DNA of 64,000 nt, taken from the NCBI GenBank assembly GCA_020723965.1, contig DYHW01000003.1:1-64000 (forward strand), given 5' to 3'. The translations under genes were made by a program, and so were the position numbers. The DNA comes from Melioribacter sp. Lineage in GTDB: Bacteria; Bacteroidota; Ignavibacteria; Ignavibacteriales; Melioribacteraceae. The notes beneath the pieces were generated by a model that was not told where the DNA came from, did not search any database, and worked only from the letters and a program-made list of their open reading frames with translations. Shown in pieces: positions 1 through 8,930 of the stretch; the first letter of the stretch is position 1; every line of letters begins with the position of its first letter.

Positions 1-14
1 ATGAGATGGAGTTT

Positions 15-80
15 ATCCCGATGAGCGAAGTGAAATCGGGGTCTCTGCCCACAATTATAAGGGATGAGCGATCATCCCTT
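15..80 (+). terminator. Two tandem hairpins upstream of purC
   Basis: Two stem-loops sit side by side. The first pairs ATCCCGAT (15-22) with ATCGGGGT (35-42) around a loop containing GAGCGAAGTGA. The second is a perfect 9-bp stem, AAGGGATGA (59-67) with TCATCCCTT (72-80), closed by a GCGA tetraloop and followed by CTTTATATAAAAA. The second looks like the end of a transcription unit lying left of the window, although its T-tract is short. The first resembles fragments of the intergenic repeat seen near 39.5 kb. I see no gene in bases 1-169. Confidence 0.5.
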
Positions 81-169
81 CTTTATATAAAAATTATTCT
101 TCATCAATCTGCTTGTTGAATCCCGCTCTTCGCCTCTTTATATTTCAAAACAAAAATAATTGAACAATA

Positions 170-1063
170 ATGCCTATCAATATTATCACTCGAACAGATT
201 TTAATGACCTTAAACTTTTTAAACGGGGAAAAGTGCGCGATGTTTACGAAGCAGGCGAATATTATTTGATTGTTTCAACCGACCGCCTCTCAGCTTTTGA
301 TGTGATTATGAATGAAGGAATTCCTGAAAAAGGAAAAGTTCTTAATCAGATTTCCAAATTCTGGTTTGATTACACAAAAGATATTGTCCAGAATCATTTT
401 GTAACTGCTAACATTGACGACTATCCGCTTGAATGCAGTCTATTTAAAGAAATTCTACGCGCCCGCTCGATGCTTGTAAAGAAAGCCGAGTTGATTCCGC
501 TCGAATGCATTGTCCGCGGATACATCACCGGTTCCGGCTGGATCGATTATCAAAAAACTGGGAAGAGCTGCGGTATAGAATTGCCAAAAGGTTTAGTAGA
601 ATCAGAAAAACTTCCGGAGCCGATATTCACGCCTTCTACTAAAGCAGAAATTGGAACCCACGATGAAAATATTTCGGAAGAAGAAGCAATAGTTATTGTC
701 GGAAAAGATGCATTTAATTTCATAAAAGAAAAAGCTATATCTATTTACAAGAAAGCTGCCGATTATGCCCTTCAAAAAGACATTATAATTGCCGATACAA
801 AAATGGAATTCGGTTATTTCGGCGGAGAAATAATATTGATTGATGAACTGCTAACGCCCGATTCATCTCGTTTCTGGCCTTTGAATGAACACCAGAAGGG
901 ACGACCGCAAAACAGTTTCGACAAACAATATGTGCGCGATTATCTTCTTTCGATAAACTTTAACAAACAACCGCCCCCGCCGCCGCTGCCCGAAGAAATT
1001 ATTCAAAAGACAAGTAAAAAGTATAGAGAAGCACTTTTTAAATTGACAGGAGAAATTATTTGA
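170..1063 (+). CDS. purC: Phosphoribosylaminoimidazole-succinocarboxamide synthase (SAICAR synthetase)
   Basis: Cytosolic enzyme of de novo purine synthesis. It joins aspartate to CAIR with ATP, giving SAICAR. At 297 residues it is the longer, yeast-like form rather than the ~240-residue form of E. coli. Family signatures visible are [10 protein letters not shown] near the N-terminus, [17 protein letters not shown] in the centre and ADTKMEFGY in the C-terminal half, followed by [15 protein letters not shown]. The ATG at 170 has no clear Shine-Dalgarno. The stop codon overlaps the TTG start of the DUF971 gene. purD, purK, purE and guaB also lie in this window but in separate places. Identification is firm. 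Confidence 0.97.
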   Translation: MPINIITRTDFNDLKLFKRGKVRDVYEAGEYYLIVSTDRLSAFDVIMNEGIPEKGKVLNQISKFWFDYTKDIVQNHFVTANIDDYPLECSLFKEILRARSMLVKKAELIPLECIVRGYITGSGWIDYQKTGKSCGIELPKGLVESEKLPEPIFTPSTKAEIGTHDENISEEEAIVIVGKDAFNFIKEKAISIYKKAADYALQKDIIIADTKMEFGYFGGEIILIDELLTPDSSRFWPLNEHQKGRPQNSFDKQYVRDYLLSINFNKQPPPPPLPEEIIQKTSKKYREALFKLTGEII

Positions 1064-1359
1064 ACTCTTTTCCAGTACAAATAAAACTTAACGCTGATAA
1101 ATATCTTTATCTAAAATGGAATGATGATTCGGAATCTCAGATAGAGCTTTCTCATCTCAGAAGACTTTGTCCATGCGCAATTTGCGTATCTGAACAGGAG
1201 CCGCATAATCATGATTATATAAAAATCTATTCCAAAGATCAGTTAACAATTAAAAGTATAAAAGCGGCTGGTAATTACGCAATTGCTATTGATTGGGCAG
1301 ACGGACACAACACCGGCTTTTATGATTTTGATTACTTAAAAAAAATATCTTGCTTATAA
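1060..1359 (+). CDS. DUF971 (GBBH-like N-terminal domain) small protein
   Basis: A 99-residue cytosolic protein of the DUF971/GBBH-like family. This domain also forms the N-terminus of gamma-butyrobetaine hydroxylase; free-standing bacterial versions have no settled function. The fold signature is visible as [20 protein letters not shown] followed by [10 protein letters not shown], whose three close cysteines could bind a metal, and [17 protein letters not shown] at the end. The start is TTG at 1060, supported by AGGAGA seven bases upstream. It overlaps the purC stop by four bases (TTGA), so translation is probably coupled to purC. A role in purine synthesis cannot be claimed from position alone. 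Confidence 0.85.
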   Translation: MNSFPVQIKLNADKYLYLKWNDDSESQIELSHLRRLCPCAICVSEQEPHNHDYIKIYSKDQLTIKSIKAAGNYAIAIDWADGHNTGFYDFDYLKKISCL

Positions 1360-1381
1360 ACAAAAGAAATTAAGAGCGGAA

Positions 1382-1978
1382 ATGGTTCTCCCTAATCAAT
1401 TAACAGTATTAAGAATAATTCTTACCCCTATTTTTCTTTTTCTTTTTCTTTCTAGTGAACCATGGATGGTCCAAACTTCGCTTCTTGTTTTCATTATTGC
1501 CGCCATAACAGATTGGTATGATGGCTGGCTAGCGCGAAAATTTAATTATATAACAGAATGGGGAAAGTTTTTAGACCCGCTTGCTGATAAAATTTTAACT
1601 TCCACTGCATTTATAGGATTTGTAATTATAGATCTGCTTCCATTGTGGATGGTTGTTCTGATAATTATCCGCGATATGATAGTAACTCTGCTTCGAATTT
1701 ATGCTGATTACAATAAAGTACATTTTACAACAAACTACTCGGCTAAATTGAAAACTTTTTTTCAGATGTTCTTTCTCTACTACTTACTTCTTGTTTACAC
1801 TCTTACAACTATTGGCAGTTTGCAATCTGATTACAAAGATATATTTCTTTTGCTGCTTAACCCGTTGGGAATTTATTTGGCAATGCTTTTTATAACTTTG
1901 TTCACGGTTATTACTGGCATTACTTATCTATTCAGGAATAGATTTTTAATTAGAGCGTTGTTCAAAAGTGAAAATTAG
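1382..1978 (+). CDS. pgsA: CDP-diacylglycerol--glycerol-3-phosphate 3-phosphatidyltransferase
   Basis: Integral membrane enzyme that makes phosphatidylglycerophosphate from CDP-diacylglycerol and glycerol-3-phosphate, the committed step to phosphatidylglycerol. At 198 residues it has usual family length. The CDP-alcohol phosphotransferase signature D-x2-DG-x2-AR-x8-G-x3-D-x3-D is complete, running from DWYDGWLAR to GKFLDPLAD at about residues 45-70. Several hydrophobic helices surround it. It begins with NQLTVLRIILTPIFLF, typical of PgsA. The next gene, pgpA, overlaps its end by 11 bases and catalyses the following step, which supports this substrate over other CDP-alcohol transferases. Confidence 0.95.
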   Translation: MVLPNQLTVLRIILTPIFLFLFLSSEPWMVQTSLLVFIIAAITDWYDGWLARKFNYITEWGKFLDPLADKILTSTAFIGFVIIDLLPLWMVVLIIIRDMIVTLLRIYADYNKVHFTTNYSAKLKTFFQMFFLYYLLLVYTLTTIGSLQSDYKDIFLLLLNPLGIYLAMLFITLFTVITGITYLFRNRFLIRALFKSEN

Positions 1979-2432
1979 TTTAATTGAAAAAATTCTTGGC
2001 TCCGGACTTTATACCGGCTACTTGCCAAAAGCTTCAGGAACTTTGGGTAGTCTTGCTGCGCTTATTATTTATTTGATCCCGGGATTTGAGAACCCTTCAA
2101 TAATGATCTTCATGATTTCACTTTTTATTTTGATTGGCGTTCCAATCGCTCAAAAGTTTGAGACTCTTTACGGAAAAGATCCAAAAGAATGCACAATAGA
2201 TGAATTTGTGGGAACTTGGATCTCTTTACTTTTTGTTCCGAAGAAAATATGGTGGCTGCTTATTGCCTTTTTTATCTGGCGCGCTATGGATATTATCAAA
2301 CCATTTCCGGCGCGTCGCCTCGAAAAAATAAAAGGCGGCTGGGGCGTTCTACTAGATGATATTTTGGCTGGTATTTATTCTTTCGTTTCTATTCACTTTA
2401 TAATTTATTTTTTGAATATGATAATCAAATAA
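1968..2432 (+). CDS. pgpA: Phosphatidylglycerophosphatase A
   Basis: A 154-residue membrane phosphatase that converts phosphatidylglycerophosphate to phosphatidylglycerol. The sequence begins with the family pattern GSGLYTGYLPKASGTLGSL. It carries the conserved acidic stretch TIDEFVGTWISL and the C-terminal KPFPARRLEKIKGGWGVLLDD segment. Four hydrophobic helices are visible. The start is a GTG at 1968 inside the end of pgsA. The overlap of consecutive pathway genes makes the assignment robust. Confidence 0.94.
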   Translation: MKISLIEKILGSGLYTGYLPKASGTLGSLAALIIYLIPGFENPSIMIFMISLFILIGVPIAQKFETLYGKDPKECTIDEFVGTWISLLFVPKKIWWLLIAFFIWRAMDIIKPFPARRLEKIKGGWGVLLDDILAGIYSFVSIHFIIYFLNMIIK

Positions 2433-2445
2433 ATTAAGATAAAAT

Positions 2446-3702
2446 ATGAAAGCTCACATTATCACTATTGGGGATGAAATTCTAATTGGACAAACGCTCA
2501 ATACAAATGCCGCATTTATTGGAGAAAGACTTACTCAACTGCAAATTAAAATTAGCGGTTCTAGTGTTGTCCCCGATGTTGAAAAAATCATTTTAGAAGA
2601 GTTTGAAAGAACTTTTAGTTCCAACGATCTGCTTCTTGTTACTGGAGGGCTTGGTCCCACTCACGATGATGTTACAAGAAAATGCGTAGTTGATTTTTTC
2701 AAAACTGAGTTGGTTGAAGATGAAGAAGTTCTTTCAAGCATCAAAAGTTTGTTTGAAACACGCCGAAGAGAGCTTACAGATACTAATAGGTCTCAAGCTT
2801 TAATTCCCAAAATTGCTACCCCAATTATCAACAGCAGAGGAACCGCGCCCGGTTTCTGGATCGAAAAAGAAGATAAAATATTTGTATGCTTGCCTGGCGT
2901 TCCTTATGAAATGAAAAATATGATGGAAAATTTTATTCTTCCGAAACTTGAAAAGAGACTTGAAAGAAACAGTTTTATTGTTAATACAGATTTGCTCACT
3001 ACTGCTATTCCGGAATCTGTTCTTTTCGATAGACTTGGAAATATTGAAAAACTTCTGAACGGTGCAAAGATGGCTTTCCTTCCCAGCCAATTTGGAGTTA
3101 AAATGAGGATCACTGCACAGGGAGAAACGGAAAAAGATGCGCAGAACAAATTGGACGAGATTGAACAAAAGATCCGCGCGCAAGTCGGAAGGTTTATCTA
3201 CGGCAAAGATGACGATACGCTAGAGTATGTAATTTCAAAATTGTTGATAGAGAGAGGACTTAAATTAGCAGTTGCAGAATCATGCACCGGTGGATTGATA
3301 AACAACCGACTTACAAACATAAGTGGCAGCAGTCAATTTCTTGAGCGTGGAATTGTTGCATACAGCAACGCTGCTAAAGTTGAACTGCTCAAAGTAGATG
3401 AAGACACGATTCAAAAAAATGGTGCAGTAAGTCTGGAAGTTGCACGTCAAATGGCAGAAGGCATAAAAGCAATCAGCGCCTCAGATATAGGACTTTCGGT
3501 TACAGGAATTATGGGGCCTACTGGAGGAACATCTTCCAAGCCTGTGGGTCTTGTATATGTTGGTATTTGCGATGATAAACTTTGCACAGCAAAAGAATTT
3601 CGGTTTGGCAGTGAGGACAGATTATTAAATAAAGACCGCGCTTCACAAGCAGCTTTGGAAATGCTAAGAAGAAATCTGCTTGGAATTTCGTATGATGATT
3701 AG
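2446..3702 (+). CDS. cinA: CinA family protein: MoCF-like domain plus NMN deamidase domain
   Basis: A 418-residue cytosolic protein. The N-terminal half (about 1-170) is a MoaB/MogA-like domain, with ITIGDEILIGQTLNTN and the LLVTGGLGPTHDDVTR glycine-rich motif. In characterised CinA proteins this half acts as an ADP-ribose pyrophosphatase. The C-terminal domain (about 255-410) is the PncC-type nicotinamide mononucleotide deamidase, marked by AVAESCTGGLINNRLT and SVTGIMGPTGGTSSKP. Such proteins recycle NMN in pyridine nucleotide salvage. The gene is separated from pgpA by 13 bases, overlaps thpR and lies one gene from recA, an arrangement common in bacteria. The older 'competence/damage-inducible' name reflects that linkage. 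Confidence 0.95.
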   Translation: MKAHIITIGDEILIGQTLNTNAAFIGERLTQLQIKISGSSVVPDVEKIILEEFERTFSSNDLLLVTGGLGPTHDDVTRKCVVDFFKTELVEDEEVLSSIKSLFETRRRELTDTNRSQALIPKIATPIINSRGTAPGFWIEKEDKIFVCLPGVPYEMKNMMENFILPKLEKRLERNSFIVNTDLLTTAIPESVLFDRLGNIEKLLNGAKMAFLPSQFGVKMRITAQGETEKDAQNKLDEIEQKIRAQVGRFIYGKDDDTLEYVISKLLIERGLKLAVAESCTGGLINNRLTNISGSSQFLERGIVAYSNAAKVELLKVDEDTIQKNGAVSLEVARQMAEGIKAISASDIGLSVTGIMGPTGGTSSKPVGLVYVGICDDKLCTAKEFRFGSEDRLLNKDRASQAALEMLRRNLLGISYDD

Positions 3703-4249
3703 AACATTTATTGCTCTCGAAATTCCAGAGAATGCCCTTTCGCAAATTCTTTTGATAAGAGAGAAATGCTTAGGCAATTTGAAGAATGTGAAGTGGGAAC
3801 CGAAAGAAAAACTGCATCTCACATTAAAATTTATAGGCGATACAAGGTTAGAGCTTCTTAACAAATATTCTGAAGCAATCGAAAAAATTGCAGCAGATCA
3901 TTCTATTTTTGAATTGAATTTTACTGAGTTCGGAATTTTTAAGAACCCGAAAGAGCCGCGCATTTTTTGGGCTGGCTTGAATGAAAGCCCTAAACTTTTT
4001 GATATTGTAAATAATATTGAAACTGCTTTTCTTGAATTTGGTTTTGAAAAAGAGAAGAGAAAATTCAAACCGCATATTACACTATTAAGATTTCGAGGGC
4101 ATGAAGATGTTGAAAAAATATTATCTTTGACCTATGAAAAAATATCAGAAATCAATTTTGTAGCTAACAGAATCACATTCTATGAAAGCAAACTGCTTCA
4201 GAGTGGTTCAGTTTATAAATCAATACAAAGTTTTTATTTGAAAAACTAA
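3692..4249 (+). CDS. thpR: RNA 2',3'-cyclic phosphodiesterase (2H family)
   Basis: A member of the 2H phosphoesterase superfamily (ThpR/LigT), which opens 2',3'-cyclic phosphates on RNA and can act in reverse as a 2'-5' ligase in vitro. Both catalytic HxTx motifs are visible: HLTLKFIG in the first half and HITLLRF in the second. I place the start at the ATG pair at 3692/3695 ([13 protein letters not shown]), because related proteins begin at this point; an upstream TTG at 3680 would add four residues. The start lies within the last codons of cinA. The gene sits 10 bases before recA. Confidence 0.92.
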   Translation: MMIRTFIALEIPENALSQILLIREKCLGNLKNVKWEPKEKLHLTLKFIGDTRLELLNKYSEAIEKIAADHSIFELNFTEFGIFKNPKEPRIFWAGLNESPKLFDIVNNIETAFLEFGFEKEKRKFKPHITLLRFRGHEDVEKILSLTYEKISEINFVANRITFYESKLLQSGSVYKSIQSFYLKN

Positions 4250-4259
4250 CGGAGGAAAA

Positions 4260-5315
4260 ATGGCTGCAGAAAAAGAAGCCAGATTAAAAATTCTCGAAGA
4301 AACTATTGCAAGTATCGATAAAACGTACGGCAAAGGAACTATCATGAAATTGGGCGATGGTGTCATCAATGCTGTAGAATCGATCTCTACAGGATCGTTA
4401 ACGCTCGATTATGCGCTTGGTATTGGAGGTGTTCCGCGCGGAAGAATTATTGAAATTTACGGACCGGAATCTTCCGGTAAAACTACTCTCTGTTTGCATA
4501 TCATTGCAGAAGCTCAAAAAACCGGGGGGCTTGCAGCGTTTATAGATGCAGAGCATGCGATGGATCTTAACTATGCAAAACGATTGAATGTTGACACAAA
4601 AAATCTTCTTCTTTCACAACCTGATTTTGGTGAACAAGCTCTTGAAATTGTTGATACACTTGTCCGAAGCAATGCGCTTGATGTAATTGTTGTCGATTCA
4701 GTTGCAGCTCTTGTCCCTCGTTCAGAAATTGAAGGAGATATGGGCGATCCGCAAATGGCTATGCAAGCCCGACTGATGTCGCAAGCATTGCGTAAATTAA
4801 CCGGCGCAATAAGCAGATCCAAAACATGCGTAATTTTCACAAACCAATTGAGAAGCAAAATAGGGGTTATGTTTGGTAATCCAGAAACTACAACTGGCGG
4901 TAACGCGCTAAAGTTTTACGCATCTGTTCGGTTGGATATCAGAAGAATTGCTGCACTAAAAGATGGTCAGAATGTAATTGGCAATAGAACAAAAGTAAAA
5001 ATTGTTAAGAGTAAAGTTGCACCCCCTTTCAAAGAAGTTGAATTCGATATTCTTTACAATGAAGGAATCAGCAAAGCAGGCGATATTATTGATCTGGCAA
5101 CCGAACGAAATATTTTACTGAAGAGCGGTTCTTGGTTTACTTATAAAGATAACCGCTATCAAGGGCGCGATCAATTAAAACAAAAAATGTTGGAAGACAC
5201 AGAACTGTTTACTCTGCTAGAGAACGAAGTTAAATCCTCGCTTGGTTTGATCAAAGAAGAGATAAAGCATATCAAAGAGAAAGATGAACAGGAAACAAAA
5301 CCGAAAAAGAAATAG
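4260..5315 (+). CDS. recA: Recombinase RecA
   Basis: The strand-exchange ATPase of homologous recombination and SOS co-protease, 351 residues. The Walker A motif GPESSGKT lies at about 68-75. [39 protein letters not shown] and the loop L2 region [21 protein letters not shown] follow in canonical order. The C-terminus is rich in lysine and glutamate, as usual. A strong ribosome binding site, GGAGG, stands at 4251-4255. That is conspicuous in a window where many starts lack one and suggests high expression. recX follows three bases after the stop. Confidence 0.99.
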   Translation: MAAEKEARLKILEETIASIDKTYGKGTIMKLGDGVINAVESISTGSLTLDYALGIGGVPRGRIIEIYGPESSGKTTLCLHIIAEAQKTGGLAAFIDAEHAMDLNYAKRLNVDTKNLLLSQPDFGEQALEIVDTLVRSNALDVIVVDSVAALVPRSEIEGDMGDPQMAMQARLMSQALRKLTGAISRSKTCVIFTNQLRSKIGVMFGNPETTTGGNALKFYASVRLDIRRIAALKDGQNVIGNRTKVKIVKSKVAPPFKEVEFDILYNEGISKAGDIIDLATERNILLKSGSWFTYKDNRYQGRDQLKQKMLEDTELFTLLENEVKSSLGLIKEEIKHIKEKDEQETKPKKK

Positions 5316-5318
5316 TAA

Positions 5319-5945
5319 ATGAGAATTGTATCTCTCAAAAAGAAGGGAAACGATGTTATTATCTGTTTTGATGACGGTGAATTCATAACTCTTGATTACA
5401 GAACAATTCTTGATAACGGACTCAGAAAGAATGACCTTTTTGATGAAGAAAAAAAAGAACGGCTCTTAGCTGAAAGCATTTTTTTGAAAGCTAAGGATTC
5501 TGCTTTCCGATATCTTTCAAAACGACTTCACTCTGCGTCTGAACTAAGAACAAAACTTATTAGGAAAGGTTATCATCAAGAGATAATCAATAAAGTAATT
5601 GAAGAGCTGAAGCAAAAATCGCTTCTTGACGACGAAAAATTTGCGAAGGTATTTATAGAGGAAAGGTCAATAAAAAAAAAGATCGGTATCTATAAATTAA
5701 AAGCCGAGTTATTCAAAAAAGGGATAGATAGAAATATTGTTGAAAAAGTTTTATTGGATATTGACCCAGTATCGAATTATGAAAATGCGCAAGCTCTAGT
5801 TAAAAAGAAGATTAAATTTCTTGAAACCAAAACGATCGATAAGAAAAAACTAAAAGTAAAATTATTTTCATTTCTTAGGTCGCGCGGATTTGAATCTGAA
5901 ATAATTTTGAAGGCACTAAACGAAATTGAACCTGATGATGAATGA
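5319..5945 (+). CDS. recX: Regulatory protein RecX
   Basis: A 208-residue modulator that binds RecA filaments and limits their activity. The sequence is helical and basic, with the repeated three-helix modules of RecX. The signature ASELRTKLIRKGYHQEIINKVIEEL appears at about 77-101, and a later module holds KIGIYKLKAELFKKGIDRNIVEKVL. Its position directly after recA, three bases downstream, is the classic arrangement and implies co-transcription. The N-terminal ~50 residues are more variable, as in the family. Confidence 0.93.
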   Translation: MRIVSLKKKGNDVIICFDDGEFITLDYRTILDNGLRKNDLFDEEKKERLLAESIFLKAKDSAFRYLSKRLHSASELRTKLIRKGYHQEIINKVIEELKQKSLLDDEKFAKVFIEERSIKKKIGIYKLKAELFKKGIDRNIVEKVLLDIDPVSNYENAQALVKKKIKFLETKTIDKKKLKVKLFSFLRSRGFESEIILKALNEIEPDDE

Positions 5946-6009
5946 ATGCACTTATTGTTCTATAAATTACTAATCACTAATTTTCAAAGTAAAATTCAGG
6001 AATAAAGAG

Positions 6010-7179
6010 ATGAACAAATTTACCGGCGTTGATTATTATAACGTAGAAAGTCTTTTGAACGAAGAAGAGATTATGGTACGCAATTCTGTAAGACAATTTG
6101 TTGATGACAAGGTTATTTCTATCATTGAAAAGCATTACCGCGAAGAAAAATTTCCTAACTATTTAATTAAAGAATTAGGAGAGCTTGGTTTGTTTGGAAT
6201 TACTTTGCCTCAAAAATATGGATGCGCTGAGATGAACAATGTAGCTTACGGATTGGCAATGCAAGAGTTGGAACGAGGAGATAGCGGTATCCGAAGTTTT
6301 GTCTCAGTTCAGTCCTCTTTAGTTATGTATCCAATTTTCACTTTCGGAAGTGAAGAGCAAAAGGAATATTGGCTTCCAAAACTTGCAACAGGAGAAAAGA
6401 TAGGATGTTTTGGTTTAACCGAACCGGATTACGGTTCTAATCCAGGCGGAATGATAACACGTGCAGAAAAAGTGACTGGCGGATACAAATTAAACGGCGC
6501 TAAAATGTGGATTACTAACGGTACAATTGCAGATGTTGCTGTTGTTTGGGCAAAACTTGATGGTGAAATAAAAGGATTTTTAGTTGAAAAAGGAACTGAA
6601 GGTTATACAGCGCCCGAAATGAAAGGGAAGCATTCGCTTAAAGCTTCTGTAACTTCAGAATTGATATTGCAAGATGTTATCATACCAGAAAAAAATATTT
6701 TACCCGGCAGTAAAGGTTTGAAATCTCCGTTGATGTGTTTAAACCAAGCAAGATATGGAATTGCTTGGGGCGTTGTAGGTTCGATGATGACTTGTTATGA
6801 TTCTGCTTTGAACTATGCAAAGTCTCGAATACAATTCAGCAAGCCAATAGCTGCATATCAGATAATACAGGATAAATTAGTTTTCATGCTTACAGAAATT
6901 ACAAAAGCACAACTTCTAAATTTGCAGTTAGGACGCTTAAAAGATAAAGATGAAGCAAAGCATACGCATATCTCTATGGCAAAGCGTAATAATTGCGAAA
7001 TGGCTTTAACAATTGCGCGAATATCCAGAGAGATTCATGGGGCAAACGGAATTCTTGATGAATATCCTGTGATGCGTCATTCCCAAAATCTTGAATCAGT
7101 CAAAACATACGAAGGCACACACGAAATGCACACGCTGATCATAGGTGAAGATATTACAGGCTGGTCCGCGTTTGAATAA
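6010..7179 (+). CDS. Glutaryl-CoA dehydrogenase-like acyl-CoA dehydrogenase
   Basis: FAD-dependent acyl-CoA dehydrogenase of 389 residues that most resembles glutaryl-CoA dehydrogenase, which oxidises and decarboxylates glutaryl-CoA to crotonyl-CoA in lysine and tryptophan breakdown. Diagnostic features are the RSFVSVQSSLVMYPI segment with Arg95, matching the substrate-carboxylate-binding arginine of the human enzyme, and Glu88 in LERGDSG. CFGLTEPDYGSNPGGM, NQARYGIAWGVVGS and the catalytic base Glu368 in KTYEGTHEMHTLIIG are also present. It stands alone, 64 bases after recX and 134 before guaB, with a terminator-like hairpin downstream. No electron-transfer flavoprotein genes are in view. Substrate assignment rests on these residues and is fairly strong. 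Confidence 0.88.
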   Translation: MNKFTGVDYYNVESLLNEEEIMVRNSVRQFVDDKVISIIEKHYREEKFPNYLIKELGELGLFGITLPQKYGCAEMNNVAYGLAMQELERGDSGIRSFVSVQSSLVMYPIFTFGSEEQKEYWLPKLATGEKIGCFGLTEPDYGSNPGGMITRAEKVTGGYKLNGAKMWITNGTIADVAVVWAKLDGEIKGFLVEKGTEGYTAPEMKGKHSLKASVTSELILQDVIIPEKNILPGSKGLKSPLMCLNQARYGIAWGVVGSMMTCYDSALNYAKSRIQFSKPIAAYQIIQDKLVFMLTEITKAQLLNLQLGRLKDKDEAKHTHISMAKRNNCEMALTIARISREIHGANGILDEYPVMRHSQNLESVKTYEGTHEMHTLIIGEDITGWSAFE

Positions 7180-7260
7180 AATTGTGGGAGAATATCTCAA
7201 AAGTAAATTTTTCTACGTGGCTCTGTTGTGATTTTTACTTGCTTAAAAATCTTTTACTAC

Positions 7261-7296
7261 AGAGACACAAAAATTTTTGAGACTGTCTCTTTTTTC
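7261..7296 (+). terminator. Stem-loop with T-run between the glutaryl-CoA dehydrogenase-like gene and guaB
   Basis: AGAGACA (7261-7267) pairs with TGTCTCT (7284-7290) and is followed immediately by TTTTT, giving a rho-independent terminator shape. It ends only 18 bases before the guaB ATG. It may therefore either end the upstream transcript or act as a leader terminator for guaB. An upstream CTCTGT (7221-7226) could pair with ACAGAG (7259-7264) and disrupt the stem. Confidence 0.55.
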
Positions 7297-7313
7297 AAAT
7301 AGATGAGGAAGTA

Positions 7314-8792
7314 ATGAAAAAGAACAAAATTGAATTTGATGGATTAACTTTTGATGATATTCTCTTAGTTCCTGCACGTTCTACTGTTCTTCCGCGCCAG
7401 ACAGATATTACCTCTTATCTAACGCGCGATATAAAACTTAATATTCCTTTTATCTCTGCGGCGATGGATACTGTTACAGAATCGCAAATGGCAATTGCTA
7501 TGGCAGCTCAAGGCGGAATTGGGATCATTCATAAAAATATGCCAATCGAAAAACAAGCCGATGAAGTTGATAAGGTAAAAAGATCGGAAAGCGGAATGAT
7601 AGTAAATCCAATTACTCTTACTCCTGATAGAACTATATATGAAGCAGAACAATTGATGTCGAAATATCACATTTCTGGAATTCCTGTTGTTGATGAAAAA
7701 GGGAAGCTGGTTGGTATTCTTACAAATAGGGATCTGAGGTTTGAGCAGAAAAAAAATCTTCTCGTAAGTCAATTGATGACAAAAGAAAATCTAATTACCG
7801 CTCCGCTTGGAACAACTCTTGCTGAAGCTGAAAAGATTCTTCATAAATATAGAATTGAAAAACTTCCGGTCGTTGATAAAAAAGGAATTATCAAAGGATT
7901 GATCACTTACAAAGATATCATAAAGAAAAAGAAATTTCCGGATGCATGTAAAGATGATCTTGGTCGTCTTCGTGTAGGCGCCGGCCTTGGCGTGACTAAA
8001 GACACAATGAAAAGAGTTGAAGCATTGGTTGCCTCTAATGTTGATGTTGTTGTTCTTGATACTGCTCACGGACATTCTGATGGTGTTTTAAGAACCTTGA
8101 AGGTGATCAGAAAAAAATATCAAGATTTGCAATTGATAGCAGGAAACATTGTAACAAAAGAAGCAGCATTAGAATTGGTTGAATGCGGAGTTGATGCAGT
8201 AAAAGTTGGAATAGGTGCCGGCTCTATTTGCACTACTCGTGTGATTGCAGGCGTTGGCGTTCCGCAAATAAGCGCTGTTATAGAAGTTGCTCATGCTTTA
8301 AAAGGGAAAAGAATTCCTATCATTTCCGATGGAGGAATAAAACAAACCGGCGATGTTGCAAAAGCTATTGCAGCCGGAGCAGACACTGTTATGATGGGGG
8401 GTATGTTTGCCGGCGTTGATGAAACTCCCGGTGAAAAAGTATTATTCGAAGGAAGAAGTTTTAAAGTTTACCGCGGTATGGGTTCTCTTGGCGCTATGAA
8501 ACAAGGAAGCAGTGACCGCTATTTTCAAGATATCGAAGAAGATATTAAAAAATTAGTGCCGGAAGGAATTGAAGGACGCGTTCCTTATAAAGGGGTCCTT
8601 TCAGATACAATCTTTCAATTCATCGGCGGCTTGCGCGCTGCTATGGGTTATTGCGGAGCGAAAAATATCAACGATCTTAAAACAAAAACTAAGTTTGTTA
8701 AAATTTCGAATGCAGGCTTGCGCGAAAGTCATCCGCACGATGTTATTATAACAGAAGAAGCGCCAAACTATCAGATGCCGAAGAAAATATAA
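7314..8792 (+). CDS. guaB: Inosine-5'-monophosphate dehydrogenase
   Basis: NAD-dependent oxidation of IMP to XMP, the first step from IMP to guanine nucleotides. The 492-residue chain has the usual TIM barrel interrupted by a pair of CBS domains at about 94-203, which bind adenine or guanine nucleotides for regulation in characterised enzymes. The catalytic cysteine is Cys306 in [15 protein letters not shown]. The mobile-flap and K+-site region is seen in [27 protein letters not shown]-type C-terminal sequence ([18 protein letters not shown]) completes the family. It appears monocistronic, with 138 bases before the next gene. Confidence 0.98.
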   Translation: MKKNKIEFDGLTFDDILLVPARSTVLPRQTDITSYLTRDIKLNIPFISAAMDTVTESQMAIAMAAQGGIGIIHKNMPIEKQADEVDKVKRSESGMIVNPITLTPDRTIYEAEQLMSKYHISGIPVVDEKGKLVGILTNRDLRFEQKKNLLVSQLMTKENLITAPLGTTLAEAEKILHKYRIEKLPVVDKKGIIKGLITYKDIIKKKKFPDACKDDLGRLRVGAGLGVTKDTMKRVEALVASNVDVVVLDTAHGHSDGVLRTLKVIRKKYQDLQLIAGNIVTKEAALELVECGVDAVKVGIGAGSICTTRVIAGVGVPQISAVIEVAHALKGKRIPIISDGGIKQTGDVAKAIAAGADTVMMGGMFAGVDETPGEKVLFEGRSFKVYRGMGSLGAMKQGSSDRYFQDIEEDIKKLVPEGIEGRVPYKGVLSDTIFQFIGGLRAAMGYCGAKNINDLKTKTKFVKISNAGLRESHPHDVIITEEAPNYQMPKKI

Positions 8793-8860
8793 TTCTCATA
8801 ATTACTCTTTCAACTCTCCTATAAATATTGGGGTGAAGAGTTTCATACTAATCGAATTTT

Positions 8861-8892
8861 AGATTCTTCGGTTATAGCGTTCCTTCAGAATG
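8861..8892 (+). repeat. Degenerate half-copy of the intergenic repeat
   Basis: AGATTCTTCG, a short spacer and then GTTCCTTCAGAATG reproduce the ends of the right arm of the inverted repeat at 39599-39632 in shortened form. It lies in the 138-bp gap after guaB. It is probably a decayed copy of a dispersed intergenic element; this is an inference from similarity judged by eye. Confidence 0.45.
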
Positions 8893-8930
8893 GCTAATAA
8901 AACAATTTACTCACAAATAAACTCTAAGTA

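Noticed and set aside
3-120. Open frame at the left edge that might be the tail of an upstream gene
   Set aside because: It crosses two hairpins, one with repeat-like sequence, and its translation resembles no protein.
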